A stretch of DNA of 64,000 nt from Streptomyces scabiei 87.22 (GCF_000091305.1 NC_013929.1:5270001-5334000); one strand, 5' to 3'. Shown: positions 1 to 8,179, counted from the first letter of the stretch. Translations and numbers: made by a program. The notes: generated by a model from the letters alone, not told the origin.

Positions 1-142
1 TCGAGATGGCGCCGACCGCGAAGATGCCGAACACGATCCACACGAATCCAACGGCAACTACGAGCCTTGCTCGTTCGTTCGGGTGCCTTGCTTTTGAGGT
101 ACCGAGATATGACTGGTAATCGGAGACTATGGGGAACGTCAT
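1..142 (-). CDS. Hypothetical membrane protein, C-terminal part beyond the left edge
   Basis: Reading leftwards from an ATG at 142, 47 codons are open to the window edge. The visible N-terminus (MTFPIVSDYQSY...) is hydrophilic and ends in a hydrophobic segment at about residues 28-47 that looks like a transmembrane helix. A good ribosome binding site (GGAGGGAG) lies about 10 bases upstream of the start. I do not recognise a family. It lies on the element side of the tRNA-Ser remnant at 812-865, so it may be the last gene of an integrated element. The product is unknown. Confidence 0.5.
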   Translation of the reverse strand, partial: MTFPIVSDYQSYLGTSKARHPNERARLVVAVGFVWIVFGIFAVGAIS

Positions 143-785
143 GATGCCTCAGCTCCCTCCGTGCCATTCTCCTCCTGACGGATCGTCCCCGCACACTGAG
201 CGGGCATCCCGAGAGTCGGAACCCGCGTAGCGGACCCCGGTGGTGCAGCGGGATCAGAGAGCGAAGACGACGTATTTCAATGCCCCTTCGTCGTGCTCAA
301 GTCCAGGGCTGCTCGGCGTAGCGGGCAAGTGCGCCGGCGGCGCTGCGGTCGAGCGCCGAACGTTCAAACCTCATCGAGCACGCGGGCGATCAGGCTGCCG
401 GAGTTGCTAGAGGGAAACGTCCGCGTGGCGCAGGAAGTAGGGCACTTCCACGCGGCGACGAGCTTCGCGTGGTCGTACGACTTCAGGTCACCGCCTCGGC
501 AGCAACGGAGGGCGAGAGCAGCTGATTTTGGCTCAGGCATGGGCGGACGCTCAGCAACTCTCGGACCTTCAGCAGACGGGCAGGAGCCGTGCCTGTGCTC
601 GGTGGCCGTGGGGCTCGGCAACCATGACCTCGAATTGGCCGACGTCACCGCGGAGCTTTCCCACCGGGGCATGGCGCCACTCGCCTGATTGTCTGGCTGC
701 GCCAGCACGGGTCTGCGGCGCGGCCAACGTCCGGTCAACGAGGCGTAGGTGGCGCTCAGCCAGTAGACGTATGCGCAGGTGAGCC
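143..785. other. Non-coding or decayed stretch inside the presumed element border
   Basis: No frame in this stretch has convincing Streptomyces codon use, and the open frames present are short and overlap each other. A short piece around 610-690 reads like protein (LELADVTAELSHRGMAPL) but is broken by stops and frame changes on both sides, which suggests a degraded gene. Base composition is more mixed than in the flanking chromosome. I see no terminator, repeat or RNA gene here. Confidence 0.35.
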
Positions 786-811
786 GCATTGGGCGGCGCA
801 GACCCACCGGT

Positions 812-865
812 CTTGAAACATCGTCGTGGCGCAAGTCACCGTGGGTTCAAATCCCACACCCACCG
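812..865 (+). other. 3' half of a tRNA-Ser(UGA) gene; probable integration-site (att) remnant
   Basis: From the anticodon loop CTTGAAA (anticodon TGA at 814-816) onward, the sequence is a normal serine tRNA 3' half: long variable arm, T arm GTGGG-TTCAAAT-CCCAC (841-857), acceptor strand ACCCACC (858-864) and a G discriminator. Upstream of the loop the matching anticodon-stem strand (expected CGATG opposite CATCG), the D arm and the 5' acceptor strand (expected GGTGGGT) are absent. Identity stops exactly at the anticodon loop, which is where tyrosine-recombinase elements of actinomycetes typically cross over in tRNA genes. I infer that the element lies to the left. It is not a functional tRNA. 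Confidence 0.6.
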
Positions 866-1034
866 CGTGCGTGAACGGCCCCTGATCAGGTCATACGGTC
901 AGGGGTCGTTCGCCGTTCGCTGGGCCGTGCCGGCCTGGCCTGAGGTCCCTCGTGATCTCCCCGCTCGGTCCGGTGCGGACGCAGTCCCTACTCGGGCGTC
1001 CTCCGGGAATACCCGGCTGCTAGCGTCCGGCGCC

Positions 1035-1862
1035 ATGTGGGCTCAAGAGATCGTGGCCGGTCGACCGGCTTGGCGGCATGTTTCTTCCGGTGTGGTCTTC
1101 CGGGCCGTTCCCGGGGGGACGTTCCTGATGGGGCTGTCCGACGGGGAACTGGACGCGCTGCGTGCGATAGAGCGGGCCGGCGGCGCCGATGAGGACCTCG
1201 AACCGTTCTTCGCCGAGGCCGGCCAGGCCCGGCCGGTGCGGGAGGTGCGGGTCGAGCCGTTCCTGATCGCCCGGCATCCGCTGACGGTGGCGCAGGCGCG
1301 GCACTGGCTGCCCGAGTACGAGGACGGCTTCGCCGCATCGGATGCGTGCACGGCCCGCTTCGAGGACGACCTGGACGACCTGCTCGGGACGCTGCCCTTC
1401 CGGCTGCCCAGCGAGGCGGAGTGGGAGTACGCGGCCCGTGCCGGTACGACCACGCTGACCTTCCGCGGGGACGGGAGGCCGGACGAGGACCACGTGCTCG
1501 ACGACTTCGGCGACGAAGAACGTACCGCCGCGGCCGAGAACGCCTTCGGGCTGGCGGCGATGGGGTCGTCGAACGAGATCTGTGCCGATGTGTGGATCCC
1601 GCACTTCACGGATGCGCCGGTGGACGCGCGACCCCGTACCGGTGACGGACCGCGGGTGGCGCGCGGGGGCGGCGGCGACCTCTTTCCGTGGCAGGGCTGC
1701 GACGAGTGGGTGCTGCTGCTCTCCGCCACCCGCTGCGAGAGTCAGGACTTCACCGCGGTCCGCCCGGTCGCACCCGTGCCGACCGGTCAGGGGCAGGATC
1801 TGGATGAGGCGCGGGATCTGGATGAGGCGCGGGATCTGGATGAGGGGCGGGGCGGGGCCTGA
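1035..1862 (+). CDS. SUMF1/formylglycine-generating-enzyme-like domain protein
   Basis: The 275-residue protein has a SUMF1/FGE-sulfatase fold signature: an N-terminal FRAVPGGTFLMGLSDGE segment (about 22-38), PFLIARHPLTVAQ (about 73-85), LPSEAEWEYAARAG (about 120-133) and an Arg-rich C-terminal part. These proteins include sulfatase-activating enzymes and many iron or thiol-dependent oxidoreductases of unknown substrate; the paired cysteines of true formylglycine synthases are not evident in the usual place, so I do not claim that activity. The ATG at 1035 is preferred to longer frames because conserved sequence begins just after it. The C-terminus carries three copies of a six-residue repeat (DLDEAR), see the repeat at 1797-1850. 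Confidence 0.7.
   Translation: MWAQEIVAGRPAWRHVSSGVVFRAVPGGTFLMGLSDGELDALRAIERAGGADEDLEPFFAEAGQARPVREVRVEPFLIARHPLTVAQARHWLPEYEDGFAASDACTARFEDDLDDLLGTLPFRLPSEAEWEYAARAGTTTLTFRGDGRPDEDHVLDDFGDEERTAAAENAFGLAAMGSSNEICADVWIPHFTDAPVDARPRTGDGPRVARGGGGDLFPWQGCDEWVLLLSATRCESQDFTAVRPVAPVPTGQGQDLDEARDLDEARDLDEGRGGA
1797..1850 (+). repeat. 18-bp in-frame tandem repeat, three copies
   Basis: GATCTGGATGAGGCGCGG occurs at 1797-1814 and 1815-1832 and, with one changed base, at 1833-1850. It encodes DLDEAR three times at the C-terminus of the SUMF1-domain protein. The unit keeps frame, so copy number could vary without inactivating the protein. Confidence 0.9.
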
Positions 1863-2020
1863 CGCTGAGCCGGGGCTTCTCCATCCGGCCCGTCCGACGG
1901 ACGGCTCTCACTCCCCAGCAGCCTTGGCCGGGGCCGCCCGGCCGCCGTGGGCACGAGATGCGGGCTGTGGGCGGGGCGCTGATGCTGGTGGGGACCGTGT
2001 ACGCGGTGGAAGGAGACGCC

Positions 2021-2230
2021 ATGTCTGTGATGGACAAGCTCAAGCAGATGCTCAAGGGGCACGAGGAGCAGGCCGGGCAGGGCATCGACAAGGCCGGTGA
2101 CTACGTCGACGGCAGGACGCAGGGGAAGTACAGCGGGCAGGTCGACTCCGCGCAGGAGCGGCTCCGGCAGCAGCTGGGTTCGGAGCAGACGGGGCAGGGC
2201 GACACCGGTCGCGAGGAACCGCCCCGGTAG
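2021..2230 (+). CDS. Small antitoxin-like protein (Rv0909/MT0933 type)
   Basis: A 69-residue, strongly charged, helix-forming protein beginning MSVMDKLKQMLKGHEEQAGQ. The pattern of a short amphipathic N-terminus followed by repeated GQ/GKYS-type turns matches the small MT0933-like antitoxin family common in actinomycetes. No partner toxin gene is adjacent, so an antitoxin role is by family name only. The start at 2021 is supported by GGAAGGAGA ending six bases upstream. A helical stress-type protein is an alternative description. Confidence 0.65.
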   Translation: MSVMDKLKQMLKGHEEQAGQGIDKAGDYVDGRTQGKYSGQVDSAQERLRQQLGSEQTGQGDTGREEPPR

Positions 2231-2314
2231 GAGCGCCGGGCGGCCGACGGGAGCGAGAACCGGTCGGGACCTGGGCTCACCCCTGTCCGACCGGCTCTCG
2301 TCGGCCGCGTTGGT

Positions 2315-3184
2315 CTACGGCCTCCGGCCCGACATCCGCGCCGCCGACGCCACCGTCGAGCGGGCCTCCCGTTCCGTGAGGCCCGTGCGTACGGCCGCCT
2401 CGACCAGGGCGTTCGTGAGGTCCGGGCCGAGGCCGTTCTCGTAGGCGCGGCAGGCGGCCCAGAAGAGCCGGGTGTTGCGCTGGCCCTCCTGGGCGGTCAG
2501 GACGAAGTGGATCAGGCCGTGACCGTGGGCGCCGACGGGGCCGGCGGGGCCGGCGGGGTTCGTGCGCGGCGGTGGGGACAGCAGGCGGAGCAGGGCCGGT
2601 GGGCAGGGGGCCGGGGAGAGGTGGGAGGTTCCGGGGGCGGTGCCGTAGACACCGTGGTCCGTACGGGAGCCGGGGCCGACGAGGTAGCCGCCGGCGCCGC
2701 GGATGTCGATGCCCGGGGCCAGCCGGCTCGCGGAGTTGGGGACGACGACGTCGGGCGGGCCGGTGAGCCAGATGTGGCGGCCGCCGCTGGGGGTCAGCAC
2801 GACGACCGTCTCGGGGATCGTGAAGAGGTGCCGCAGGGCCAGTTCGCGCAGGGCCGCCGAGGAGTCCGTACCGGACTTCGTGTCGAGGTCGACGCCGATC
2901 AGGTGGTGGGGGTGGAGGCCGCAGGCGATGCCGTAACCGGTGGCCCAGGGGGCGGCGGAGAAGAGTTCGCGGACGCGGCGGGGGTCGGTGGAGGCGTCGT
3001 GGACGCCGTGGCCGAAGCGGCCGCACTCGCCGTGGCAGGGGCGGGGGTGGGGGTCGTCGCGGTGCGGGGAGCGCAGGGCCGGGAGTTTCGAGCGGGAGAG
3101 CGGGATGACCGCCAGTCCGCGTTCGGCGGCGGAGAGGGCGTGTGCCAGGGCCAGGGTTCCGGTGTGCCGGTCTGTGATGGCCAT
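2315..3184 (-). CDS. Bifunctional DNA primase/polymerase N-terminal (Prim-Pol) domain protein
   Basis: The 289-residue protein shows the Prim-Pol pattern: an N-terminal helix (ALSAAERGLAVIPLSRSKLPAL), a Cys/His cluster (about 54-60), GIACGLHPHHLIGVDLDTK with the acidic pair of the active site (about 94-112), and SGGRHIWLT, the conserved GGxH block (about 137-145). Many Streptomyces chromosomes carry stand-alone copies of this domain without a helicase; their role is not established. The ATG at 3184 starts exactly at the conserved N-terminus. A long frame on the opposite strand across this gene is a composition artefact. Confidence 0.8.
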   Translation of the reverse strand: MAITDRHTGTLALAHALSAAERGLAVIPLSRSKLPALRSPHRDDPHPRPCHGECGRFGHGVHDASTDPRRVRELFSAAPWATGYGIACGLHPHHLIGVDLDTKSGTDSSAALRELALRHLFTIPETVVVLTPSGGRHIWLTGPPDVVVPNSASRLAPGIDIRGAGGYLVGPGSRTDHGVYGTAPGTSHLSPAPCPPALLRLLSPPPRTNPAGPAGPVGAHGHGLIHFVLTAQEGQRNTRLFWAACRAYENGLGPDLTNALVEAAVRTGLTEREARSTVASAARMSGRRP

Positions 3185-3558
3185 GCTTCTATTTTCGTAC
3201 GCACGTTCGATAATGGGAAGAGGGTTCGGCGGGCCCCTTTCGGTCGCTGTGGGGCTGTGTGGGCTGTTCGTGGGCTGTTCGCGGGGCGGTCGGGTGTGTG
3301 GCGGAACGCTTCGCCCCTTGTCCCGGCCCGTCCTGGCGGAATGCGGCGGGGTGACTGCGACTGAGCTGGGAGTTCCTTGATCCAAGGGGGTTTATCGACT
3401 TGTCCTCACGCTTCAGGGGGAATGAGGGCTTCCGGGGTGGTTCGCCTGGGTTCGGTGGGCAACTCTGGAGGTGCGACGTCGAAGACCAGCACCGAGGCGG
3501 TCGGCCAACTGCCCCGGGGCAACCCGTACTTGTGTGAAAGGCCCTGGAGGAAATGCAC
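3185..3558. other. Divergent intergenic region, no gene seen
   Basis: About 370 bases separate the Prim-Pol gene (leftward) from the secreted-protein gene (rightward). It must hold both promoters, but I could not assign convincing -35/-10 pairs. No repeat or RNA gene is apparent. Confidence 0.4.
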
Positions 3559-3864
3559 ATGGCAAGCATCCGTACCGCCCGCGTACTCGCCGCCGTCTCG
3601 GCAATTCCGCTCGCCGCCGCCCTCTTCGCCGGTGTGGCAGCGGCCGACAACGGCTCGTTCGCGGACAACGGATCGAACGCCGGCGTGGCGAACCTCGTCG
3701 GCAGCGGGGTCGGCCGCGACAACAGCGGCAACTCGTCGACCTCGCAGCAGCAGGCGATCGGCTCGGGCGCCTCGAACCAGAACAACACCGCCCAGGTCAA
3801 CGGCTTCGGTCTCACCGCCATCGACCAGAAGAACGCCGTCGTCAACTTCGCCGACCTCTGGTGA
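3559..3864 (+). CDS. Small secreted Asn/Gln/Ser-rich protein
   Basis: A 101-residue precursor with an Arg-containing N-terminus, a hydrophobic signal core (VLAAVSAIPLAAALFAG) and a likely signal peptidase site after AVAAA-type residues at about 28-30. The mature chain of about 70 residues has almost no charge and is rich in Asn, Gln, Ser and Gly, with short similar blocks (DNGSFADNGSNAG, DNSGNSSTS, SNQNNTAQVNG). Composition resembles rodlins and other surface-fibre proteins of Streptomyces, but I see no chaplin or rodlin signature. There are two ATGs (3553, 3559); GGAGG eight bases before 3559 favours the second. A terminator follows at 3998. Confidence 0.7.
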   Translation: MASIRTARVLAAVSAIPLAAALFAGVAAADNGSFADNGSNAGVANLVGSGVGRDNSGNSSTSQQQAIGSGASNQNNTAQVNGFGLTAIDQKNAVVNFADLW

Positions 3865-3997
3865 GCCCGTCGAGGGCGGACCGGGGTCCCGGGGGCAGGT
3901 GGATGAGGTCGCCCCGGCCCTGAGGTCCCGTTCCGGCCCTCGGGTGCGAATGCACCGGACGTGGAGAGCGTGTGGGACATGCTCGTGGGGTGTGACT

Positions 3998-4039
3998 CGT
4001 CTGTGCGGCGGCGCCGAAGCGCCGCCGCACAGACGTTTT
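3998..4039 (+). terminator. Rho-independent-like terminator
   Basis: A 17-bp perfect stem (arms 3998-4014 and 4019-4035, CGTCTGTGCGGCGGCGC in the first arm) with a CGAA tetraloop is followed by TTTT. It ends the unit of the small secreted protein about 135 bases downstream of its stop. Confidence 0.85.
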
Positions 4040-4163
4040 CCGGGTTCCCGCCGGGGTGGCCCGTGAGCCGGGGATGCCCCGGCGACCTTGACAGTTCCGG
4101 CGCCAGTTCCTTCAATCTGACGGGTAGTCAGAATCGGTTGTCCGCGGAAGGGGCGGTGGGGCC

Positions 4164-5354
4164 GTGGCGGTGCCCGAGGACCTGTCCGTACGGCTCAAGG
4201 CATACGAGGGGCGCGCGGCCGTCCGCGGCGGCCGGGGCAAGGATCCCGTCAACGCGCCCATGATCAGGCACTGGTGCGAGGCTCTGGGGGACTCCAACCC
4301 GGCGTACGCCGGCCCCGATGCCATCGCCCCGCCCACCATGCTCCAGGTGTGGACGATGGGCGGACTGAGCGGGCACGAGACCCGCTCGGCGGCGTACGAC
4401 GAACTCCTCGCGCTGCTCGACGACGCCGGGTACACCTCCGTCGTCGCCACCGACTGCGAGCAGGAGTATCTGCGGGCGCTGCGCCCGGGGGACGAGATCA
4501 CGTTCGACTCGGTCGTCGAGTCGGTGTCCGAGCGGAAGACGACCCGGCTCGGCACGGGGCACTTCGTCACGACCCGCATGGACGTCCGGGCCGGTGAGGG
4601 AGGCGGCGAACTCGTCGGCACCCACCGCTTCCGGATCCTCAAGTACGCACCGGCGAGGACGTCCGGGACGCCCGCCCCGGACGACGGGCGACAGCGCGAC
4701 CGCCAGGCCCGCCAGGACCGGCAGGACCGCCAGGCCCGCCAGGACCGGCAGGACGGGCAGGCCCGCCAGGACGGGCAGGACCGGCAGGACGAGCAGGACC
4801 AGCAAGACGGGCAGGACCGGAAGCAGCGACCGCCGGAACCGCGCCCGCGGCGCCCCCGCCCCGTCGTCAATCGCGACAACGCCGGGTTCTGGGAAGGCGT
4901 CGCCCGCCATCGCCTGCTCATCCAGCGCTGCGCCGACTGCGGCACGCTCCGCCTCCCCTGGCTCCCGGGCTGCAACGCGTGCGGCTCCCCGGGGTGGGAC
5001 ACGGTCGAGGCGAGCGGCGAGGGCACGGTGTACTCGTACGTCGTCATGCATCATCCGCCGTTTCCGGCCTTCGACCCGCCGTACGCCGTCGGGCTGATCG
5101 AGCTGGCGGAAGGGGTCCGGATCGTCAGCAACGTCATCGGGGTGCCGTACGACAGGGTGCGGATCGGGATGCCCGTACGGCTCGCATTCGTGCGCTACGA
5201 CGAGGAGTTGGAGCTGCCGGTGTTCCACGCGGACGGGACGAGCGGGTCGGACGGGACGAGCAGGTCGGACGGCGCGGCCAGGCCGGACGGGACGGTCGGG
5301 TCGGACGGGACGGTCGGGTCGGACGAGGCGGGGGAGGAGGTGGAGCGGATATGA
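4164..5354 (+). CDS. MaoC-like hydratase fused to DUF35 OB-fold/zinc-ribbon protein (ChsH2-like)
   Basis: Residues about 1-160 form a MaoC/FAS1-type hot-dog domain (PMIRHWCEALGDSNPAY, APPTMLQVW, GDEITFDSVVESVSERKT). Residues about 235-365 form a DUF35 unit with a zinc ribbon (CADCG and CNACG) and an OB-fold (GEGTVYSYVVMHHPPFP). This domain order is that of ChsH2, which pairs with ChsH1 as a 2-enoyl-CoA hydratase and docks the aldolase Ltp2 through its DUF35 part. The domains are joined by about 55 residues of Arg/Gln/Asp-rich repeat (RQDRQAR type), and the C-terminus is also repetitive; both look like recent repeat growth. GTG start; the stop overlaps the next ATG. Confidence 0.8.
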   Translation: MAVPEDLSVRLKAYEGRAAVRGGRGKDPVNAPMIRHWCEALGDSNPAYAGPDAIAPPTMLQVWTMGGLSGHETRSAAYDELLALLDDAGYTSVVATDCEQEYLRALRPGDEITFDSVVESVSERKTTRLGTGHFVTTRMDVRAGEGGGELVGTHRFRILKYAPARTSGTPAPDDGRQRDRQARQDRQDRQARQDRQDGQARQDGQDRQDEQDQQDGQDRKQRPPEPRPRRPRPVVNRDNAGFWEGVARHRLLIQRCADCGTLRLPWLPGCNACGSPGWDTVEASGEGTVYSYVVMHHPPFPAFDPPYAVGLIELAEGVRIVSNVIGVPYDRVRIGMPVRLAFVRYDEELELPVFHADGTSGSDGTSRSDGAARPDGTVGSDGTVGSDEAGEEVERI

Positions 5355-5800
5355 GGGTCCGGGTCGGCGACGCGCTGCCGCCGCTGGAGATCGAGATCAC
5401 CCGCACGCTCGTCGTCGCGGGGGCGATCGCCTCGCGCGACTACCAGGACGTGCACCACGACCCCGAGTTGGCGCGGCGGCGCGGATCACCGGACGTCTTC
5501 ATGAACATCCTGACGACGAACGGGCTGGTGGGCCGCTATGTCACCGATCACTTCGGTGCGGACGCGGCGCTCCGCAAGGTGGCCATCCGGCTCGGTGCGC
5601 CCAACTACCCCGGGGACACCATGGTGTTGACCGGCAGGGTCGAGACGACCGACGGTCGCACCGCCACGGTCAGGATCATCGGCGAGAACGGCATCGGCAG
5701 ACACGTCACCGGCACGGTCACCGTCACGCTGCCCCTGCCGGAGGCCCGCGCGGACGACCTCGGTTCCCCCTCCGGCACCGACGCAGGGGGCCGGGCATGA
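5351..5800 (+). CDS. MaoC family dehydratase (ChsH1-like)
   Basis: The 149-residue protein is a single hot-dog domain with the MaoC hydratase pattern: ASRDYQDVHHDPELARRRG (about 29-47, containing the Asp/His pair of the active-site motif), DVFMNILTTNGLVGRYVTD and YPGDTMVLTG. It starts inside the stop codon of the preceding gene (ATGA at 5351) and overlaps the next gene, so the three are translationally coupled. It probably forms the catalytic half of a heteromeric enoyl-CoA hydratase with the preceding protein, as in the ChsH1-ChsH2 complex. The CoA substrate is not known here. Confidence 0.8.
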   Translation: MRVRVGDALPPLEIEITRTLVVAGAIASRDYQDVHHDPELARRRGSPDVFMNILTTNGLVGRYVTDHFGADAALRKVAIRLGAPNYPGDTMVLTGRVETTDGRTATVRIIGENGIGRHVTGTVTVTLPLPEARADDLGSPSGTDAGGRA

Positions 5801-6963
5801 GCGTACGAACCAGCGACCGGCTCGGAGGGCGCGCCGCGATCGTCGGCATCGGGGCGACCGAGTTCTCCAAGGACTCGGGACGCAGTGAACTGCGCCTGGC
5901 CGTGGAGGCGGTGCGGGCGGCGCTCGACGACGCGGGGCTGACGCCGGCGGACGTGGACGGGATGGTGACGTTCACGATGGACACCAGCCCGGAGATCACG
6001 GTCGCGCAGGCGGCCGGCATCGGTGAGCTGTCCTTCTTCTCACGCGTCCACTACGGCGGCGGTGCCGCGTGCGCGACCGTGCTGCAGGCGGCGCTCGCGG
6101 TGGCGACGGGTGTGGCGGAGGTCGTGGTCTGCTACCGGGCGTTCAACGAGCGCTCGGGCCGGCGGTTCGGATCGGGCGTACGGCACCGCGAGCCGTCGGC
6201 GGAGGGCGTGGCGCTGGGCTGGACGCTCCCGTTCGGGCTGCTCACGCCCGCCTCCTGGGTCGCGATGGCGGCGCAGCGCTACCTGTACGCGTACGGGCTG
6301 ACCCCCGAGGTGTTCGGGCACGTGGCCGTGGTCGACCGGAAGTACGCGGCGACGAACCCGGCGGCGTACTTCCACGGCCGCCCCATCACGCTGGACGAGC
6401 ACGCGGCCTCGCGCTGGATCGTCGAGCCGCTGCGGCTGCTGGACTGCTGCCAGGAGACGGACGGCGGTCAGGCGCTCGTCGTGACCTCGGTGGAGCGCGC
6501 GCGGGACCTGCCGAAGCCGCCCGCCGTGGTCGTGGCGGCGGCGCAGGGCGCGGGCCGGGCGCAGCAGCAGATGACCGGCTTCTACGACGGGGATCTCACC
6601 GGGCTGCCGGAGATGGGCGTGGTCGCCCGTCGGCTTCTGCGGACCTCGGGGCTCGGTCCGGACGACATCGACGTGGGCATCCTGTACGACCACTTCACGC
6701 CGTTCGTGCTGATGCAGCTGGAGGAGTTCGGATTCTGCGGGCCGGGGGAGGCGGGGGACTTCGTCGCGGAGGAGCGGCTGCCGATCAACACCCATGGGGG
6801 GCAGCTCGGCGAGGCGTATCTGCACGGGATGAACGGCATCGCGGAGGCGGTACGGCAGGTGCGGGGCACCGCCGTGAACCAGGTTCCCGGCGCCGAGCGG
6901 GTCCTCGTCACCGCCGGGACCGGGGTGCCGACCTCGGGGTTGGTCCTGGGGACGGACGGGTGA
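5797..6963 (+). CDS. Thiolase-fold lipid-transfer/aldolase protein (Ltp2-like)
   Basis: A 388-residue thiolase-superfamily protein (AAIVGIGATEFSKDSGRSE at the N-terminus, HYGGGAACATVLQAALAV, then YDHFTPFVLMQLEEFGFCG and INTHGGQLGEAYLHGMNG). It lacks the usual Cys-His-Cys thiolase triad arrangement and instead has tyrosines in YDHFTPF and GEAYLHG, the regions where Ltp2-type retro-aldolases keep their catalytic tyrosines. Ltp2 cleaves the tertiary beta-hydroxy acyl-CoA made by ChsH1-ChsH2 in steroid side-chain degradation. Gene order DUF35/MaoC, MaoC, thiolase with 4-base overlaps supports a three-protein complex. The real substrate could be another branched acyl-CoA. Confidence 0.78.
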   Translation: MSVRTSDRLGGRAAIVGIGATEFSKDSGRSELRLAVEAVRAALDDAGLTPADVDGMVTFTMDTSPEITVAQAAGIGELSFFSRVHYGGGAACATVLQAALAVATGVAEVVVCYRAFNERSGRRFGSGVRHREPSAEGVALGWTLPFGLLTPASWVAMAAQRYLYAYGLTPEVFGHVAVVDRKYAATNPAAYFHGRPITLDEHAASRWIVEPLRLLDCCQETDGGQALVVTSVERARDLPKPPAVVVAAAQGAGRAQQQMTGFYDGDLTGLPEMGVVARRLLRTSGLGPDDIDVGILYDHFTPFVLMQLEEFGFCGPGEAGDFVAEERLPINTHGGQLGEAYLHGMNGIAEAVRQVRGTAVNQVPGAERVLVTAGTGVPTSGLVLGTDG

Positions 6964-7180
6964 GGGGGAGGGATGTGACGGATGAGGCGGCTTTCGGGTG
7001 CCCTGGGGCCGGTGCAGTACACCCCCGGCAGGCGGTTCTCGGGGGTACACCCTCAGTACCTGGGGGCTGCTCATCCACCTCCAGTAGGTGAGGTCTGCCC
7101 CACTTCTACAACCTGAGAGGGATTCGGCTTCGGGACCTGCGGCCGATCCGCCGGGCGTGGCCCGCTCCTAGCGTGGAGCC

Positions 7181-7918
7181 ATGACCATACCCGTCTGCAC
7201 CAGCGCTTCGACGGCCGCCGTACCAGGGCCGCGGACCCTGTCGACCCCGGCCCGATCGACTGCGGCAGCCCGGCCGACGGCGGCCCCCCGCTCGTCAGCG
7301 GCCCCCCGCCCGGCGACGGCGGCCCGTCCGGCCGCGGGCCGGTCCGCCGGGGCCGTCCGGTCGGCGTCGGCGCGGTCGGCCCTGCCTGGCCTGACGAACC
7401 TGCCGCACTCGCCGTCGTACGCGTCCTACCCGTCGTTCTCGGCGTACGTGAAGGCCCGCCAGCCGGTGCTCCTGCGGACCGCACGCTCGCTCACCGCGAA
7501 CCCGTGCGACGCCGAGGACCTGCTGCAGACCGCGCTGGCCAAGACGTACGTCGCCTGGGAGCGCATCGAGGACCACCGGGCCCTCGACGGCTATGTGCGC
7601 CGGGCGCTGCTGAACACGCGCACCTCCCAGTGGCGCAAGCGGAAAGTGGACGAGTTCGCGTGCGACGAACTGCCGGAGCCGGAGGGGACCCAGGCCGCCG
7701 ACCCGGCCGAGCAGCAGGCCCTGCACGACGCGATGTGGCGGGCGATCATGAAGCTGCCGGTGCGGCAGCGGGCCATGGTCGTCCTCAGGTACTACGAGGA
7801 CCTGAGCGAGGTACAGACGGCCGAGGTCCTCGGTGTCTCGGTCGGTACGGTGAAGTCGGCGGTCTCGCGCGCGCTGGGCAAGCTGCGTGAGGATCCCGAA
7901 CTGGAACCCGTGCGCTGA
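7181..7918 (+). CDS. SigE-type ECF RNA polymerase sigma factor
   Basis: The 245-residue protein begins with about 75 residues rich in Ala, Pro, Arg and Ser, followed by sigma region 2 (LLRTARSLTANPCDAEDLLQ and TYVAWERIEDHRALDGYVRR, about 90-150) and region 4 (LPVRQRAMVVLRYYEDLSEV... SVGTVKSAVSRALGKLRE, about 190-238). This is the short ECF class annotated as SigE family in Streptomyces. No anti-sigma gene is adjacent. The low-complexity N-terminal extension is unusual; the ATG at 7181 has a weak GTGGAG upstream, and a shorter start at about 7385-7440 is possible. Confidence 0.82.
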   Translation: MTIPVCTSASTAAVPGPRTLSTPARSTAAARPTAAPRSSAAPRPATAARPAAGRSAGAVRSASARSALPGLTNLPHSPSYASYPSFSAYVKARQPVLLRTARSLTANPCDAEDLLQTALAKTYVAWERIEDHRALDGYVRRALLNTRTSQWRKRKVDEFACDELPEPEGTQAADPAEQQALHDAMWRAIMKLPVRQRAMVVLRYYEDLSEVQTAEVLGVSVGTVKSAVSRALGKLREDPELEPVR

Positions 7919-8103
7919 GTCGTTCGTTGGTCCTGTCGGGTACCGGCCCGAAGCCGGACGCCTGGTGGCGGTGGCGGTGGCTATGGCTATGGCTGTGGAC
8001 CTGGACGGCTCGACGCGCATCCGGGCCCGACCCGGTCCCGCACCGGGCTCGAACTCGGGCTCGACGGGTCACTCCGTCTGATCGATCATCTTGCCCCCTA
8101 GTG

Positions 8104-8121
8104 ACATACCGCTCGGTATGT
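8104..8121. promoter_or_regulatory. Palindromic operator, TetR type
   Basis: ACATACCG-CT-CGGTATGT is a perfect 8-bp inverted repeat with a 2-base spacer, about 60 bases upstream of the acyl-CoA ligase start at 8180. Its geometry is that of TetR-family operators. No TetR gene is adjacent, so the regulator must be elsewhere on the chromosome. Confidence 0.7.
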
Positions 8122-8179
8122 GAGCAGAATCAGCGCAACCGTTACCACCGCGTAGGCAGAGCCGCCCCGGGAGGACGCC

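Noticed and set aside
812..865. A complete selenocysteine or serine tRNA
   Set aside because: Only the 3' half folds. The 5' acceptor, D arm and anticodon stem partner are missing, so it is an att-type remnant.
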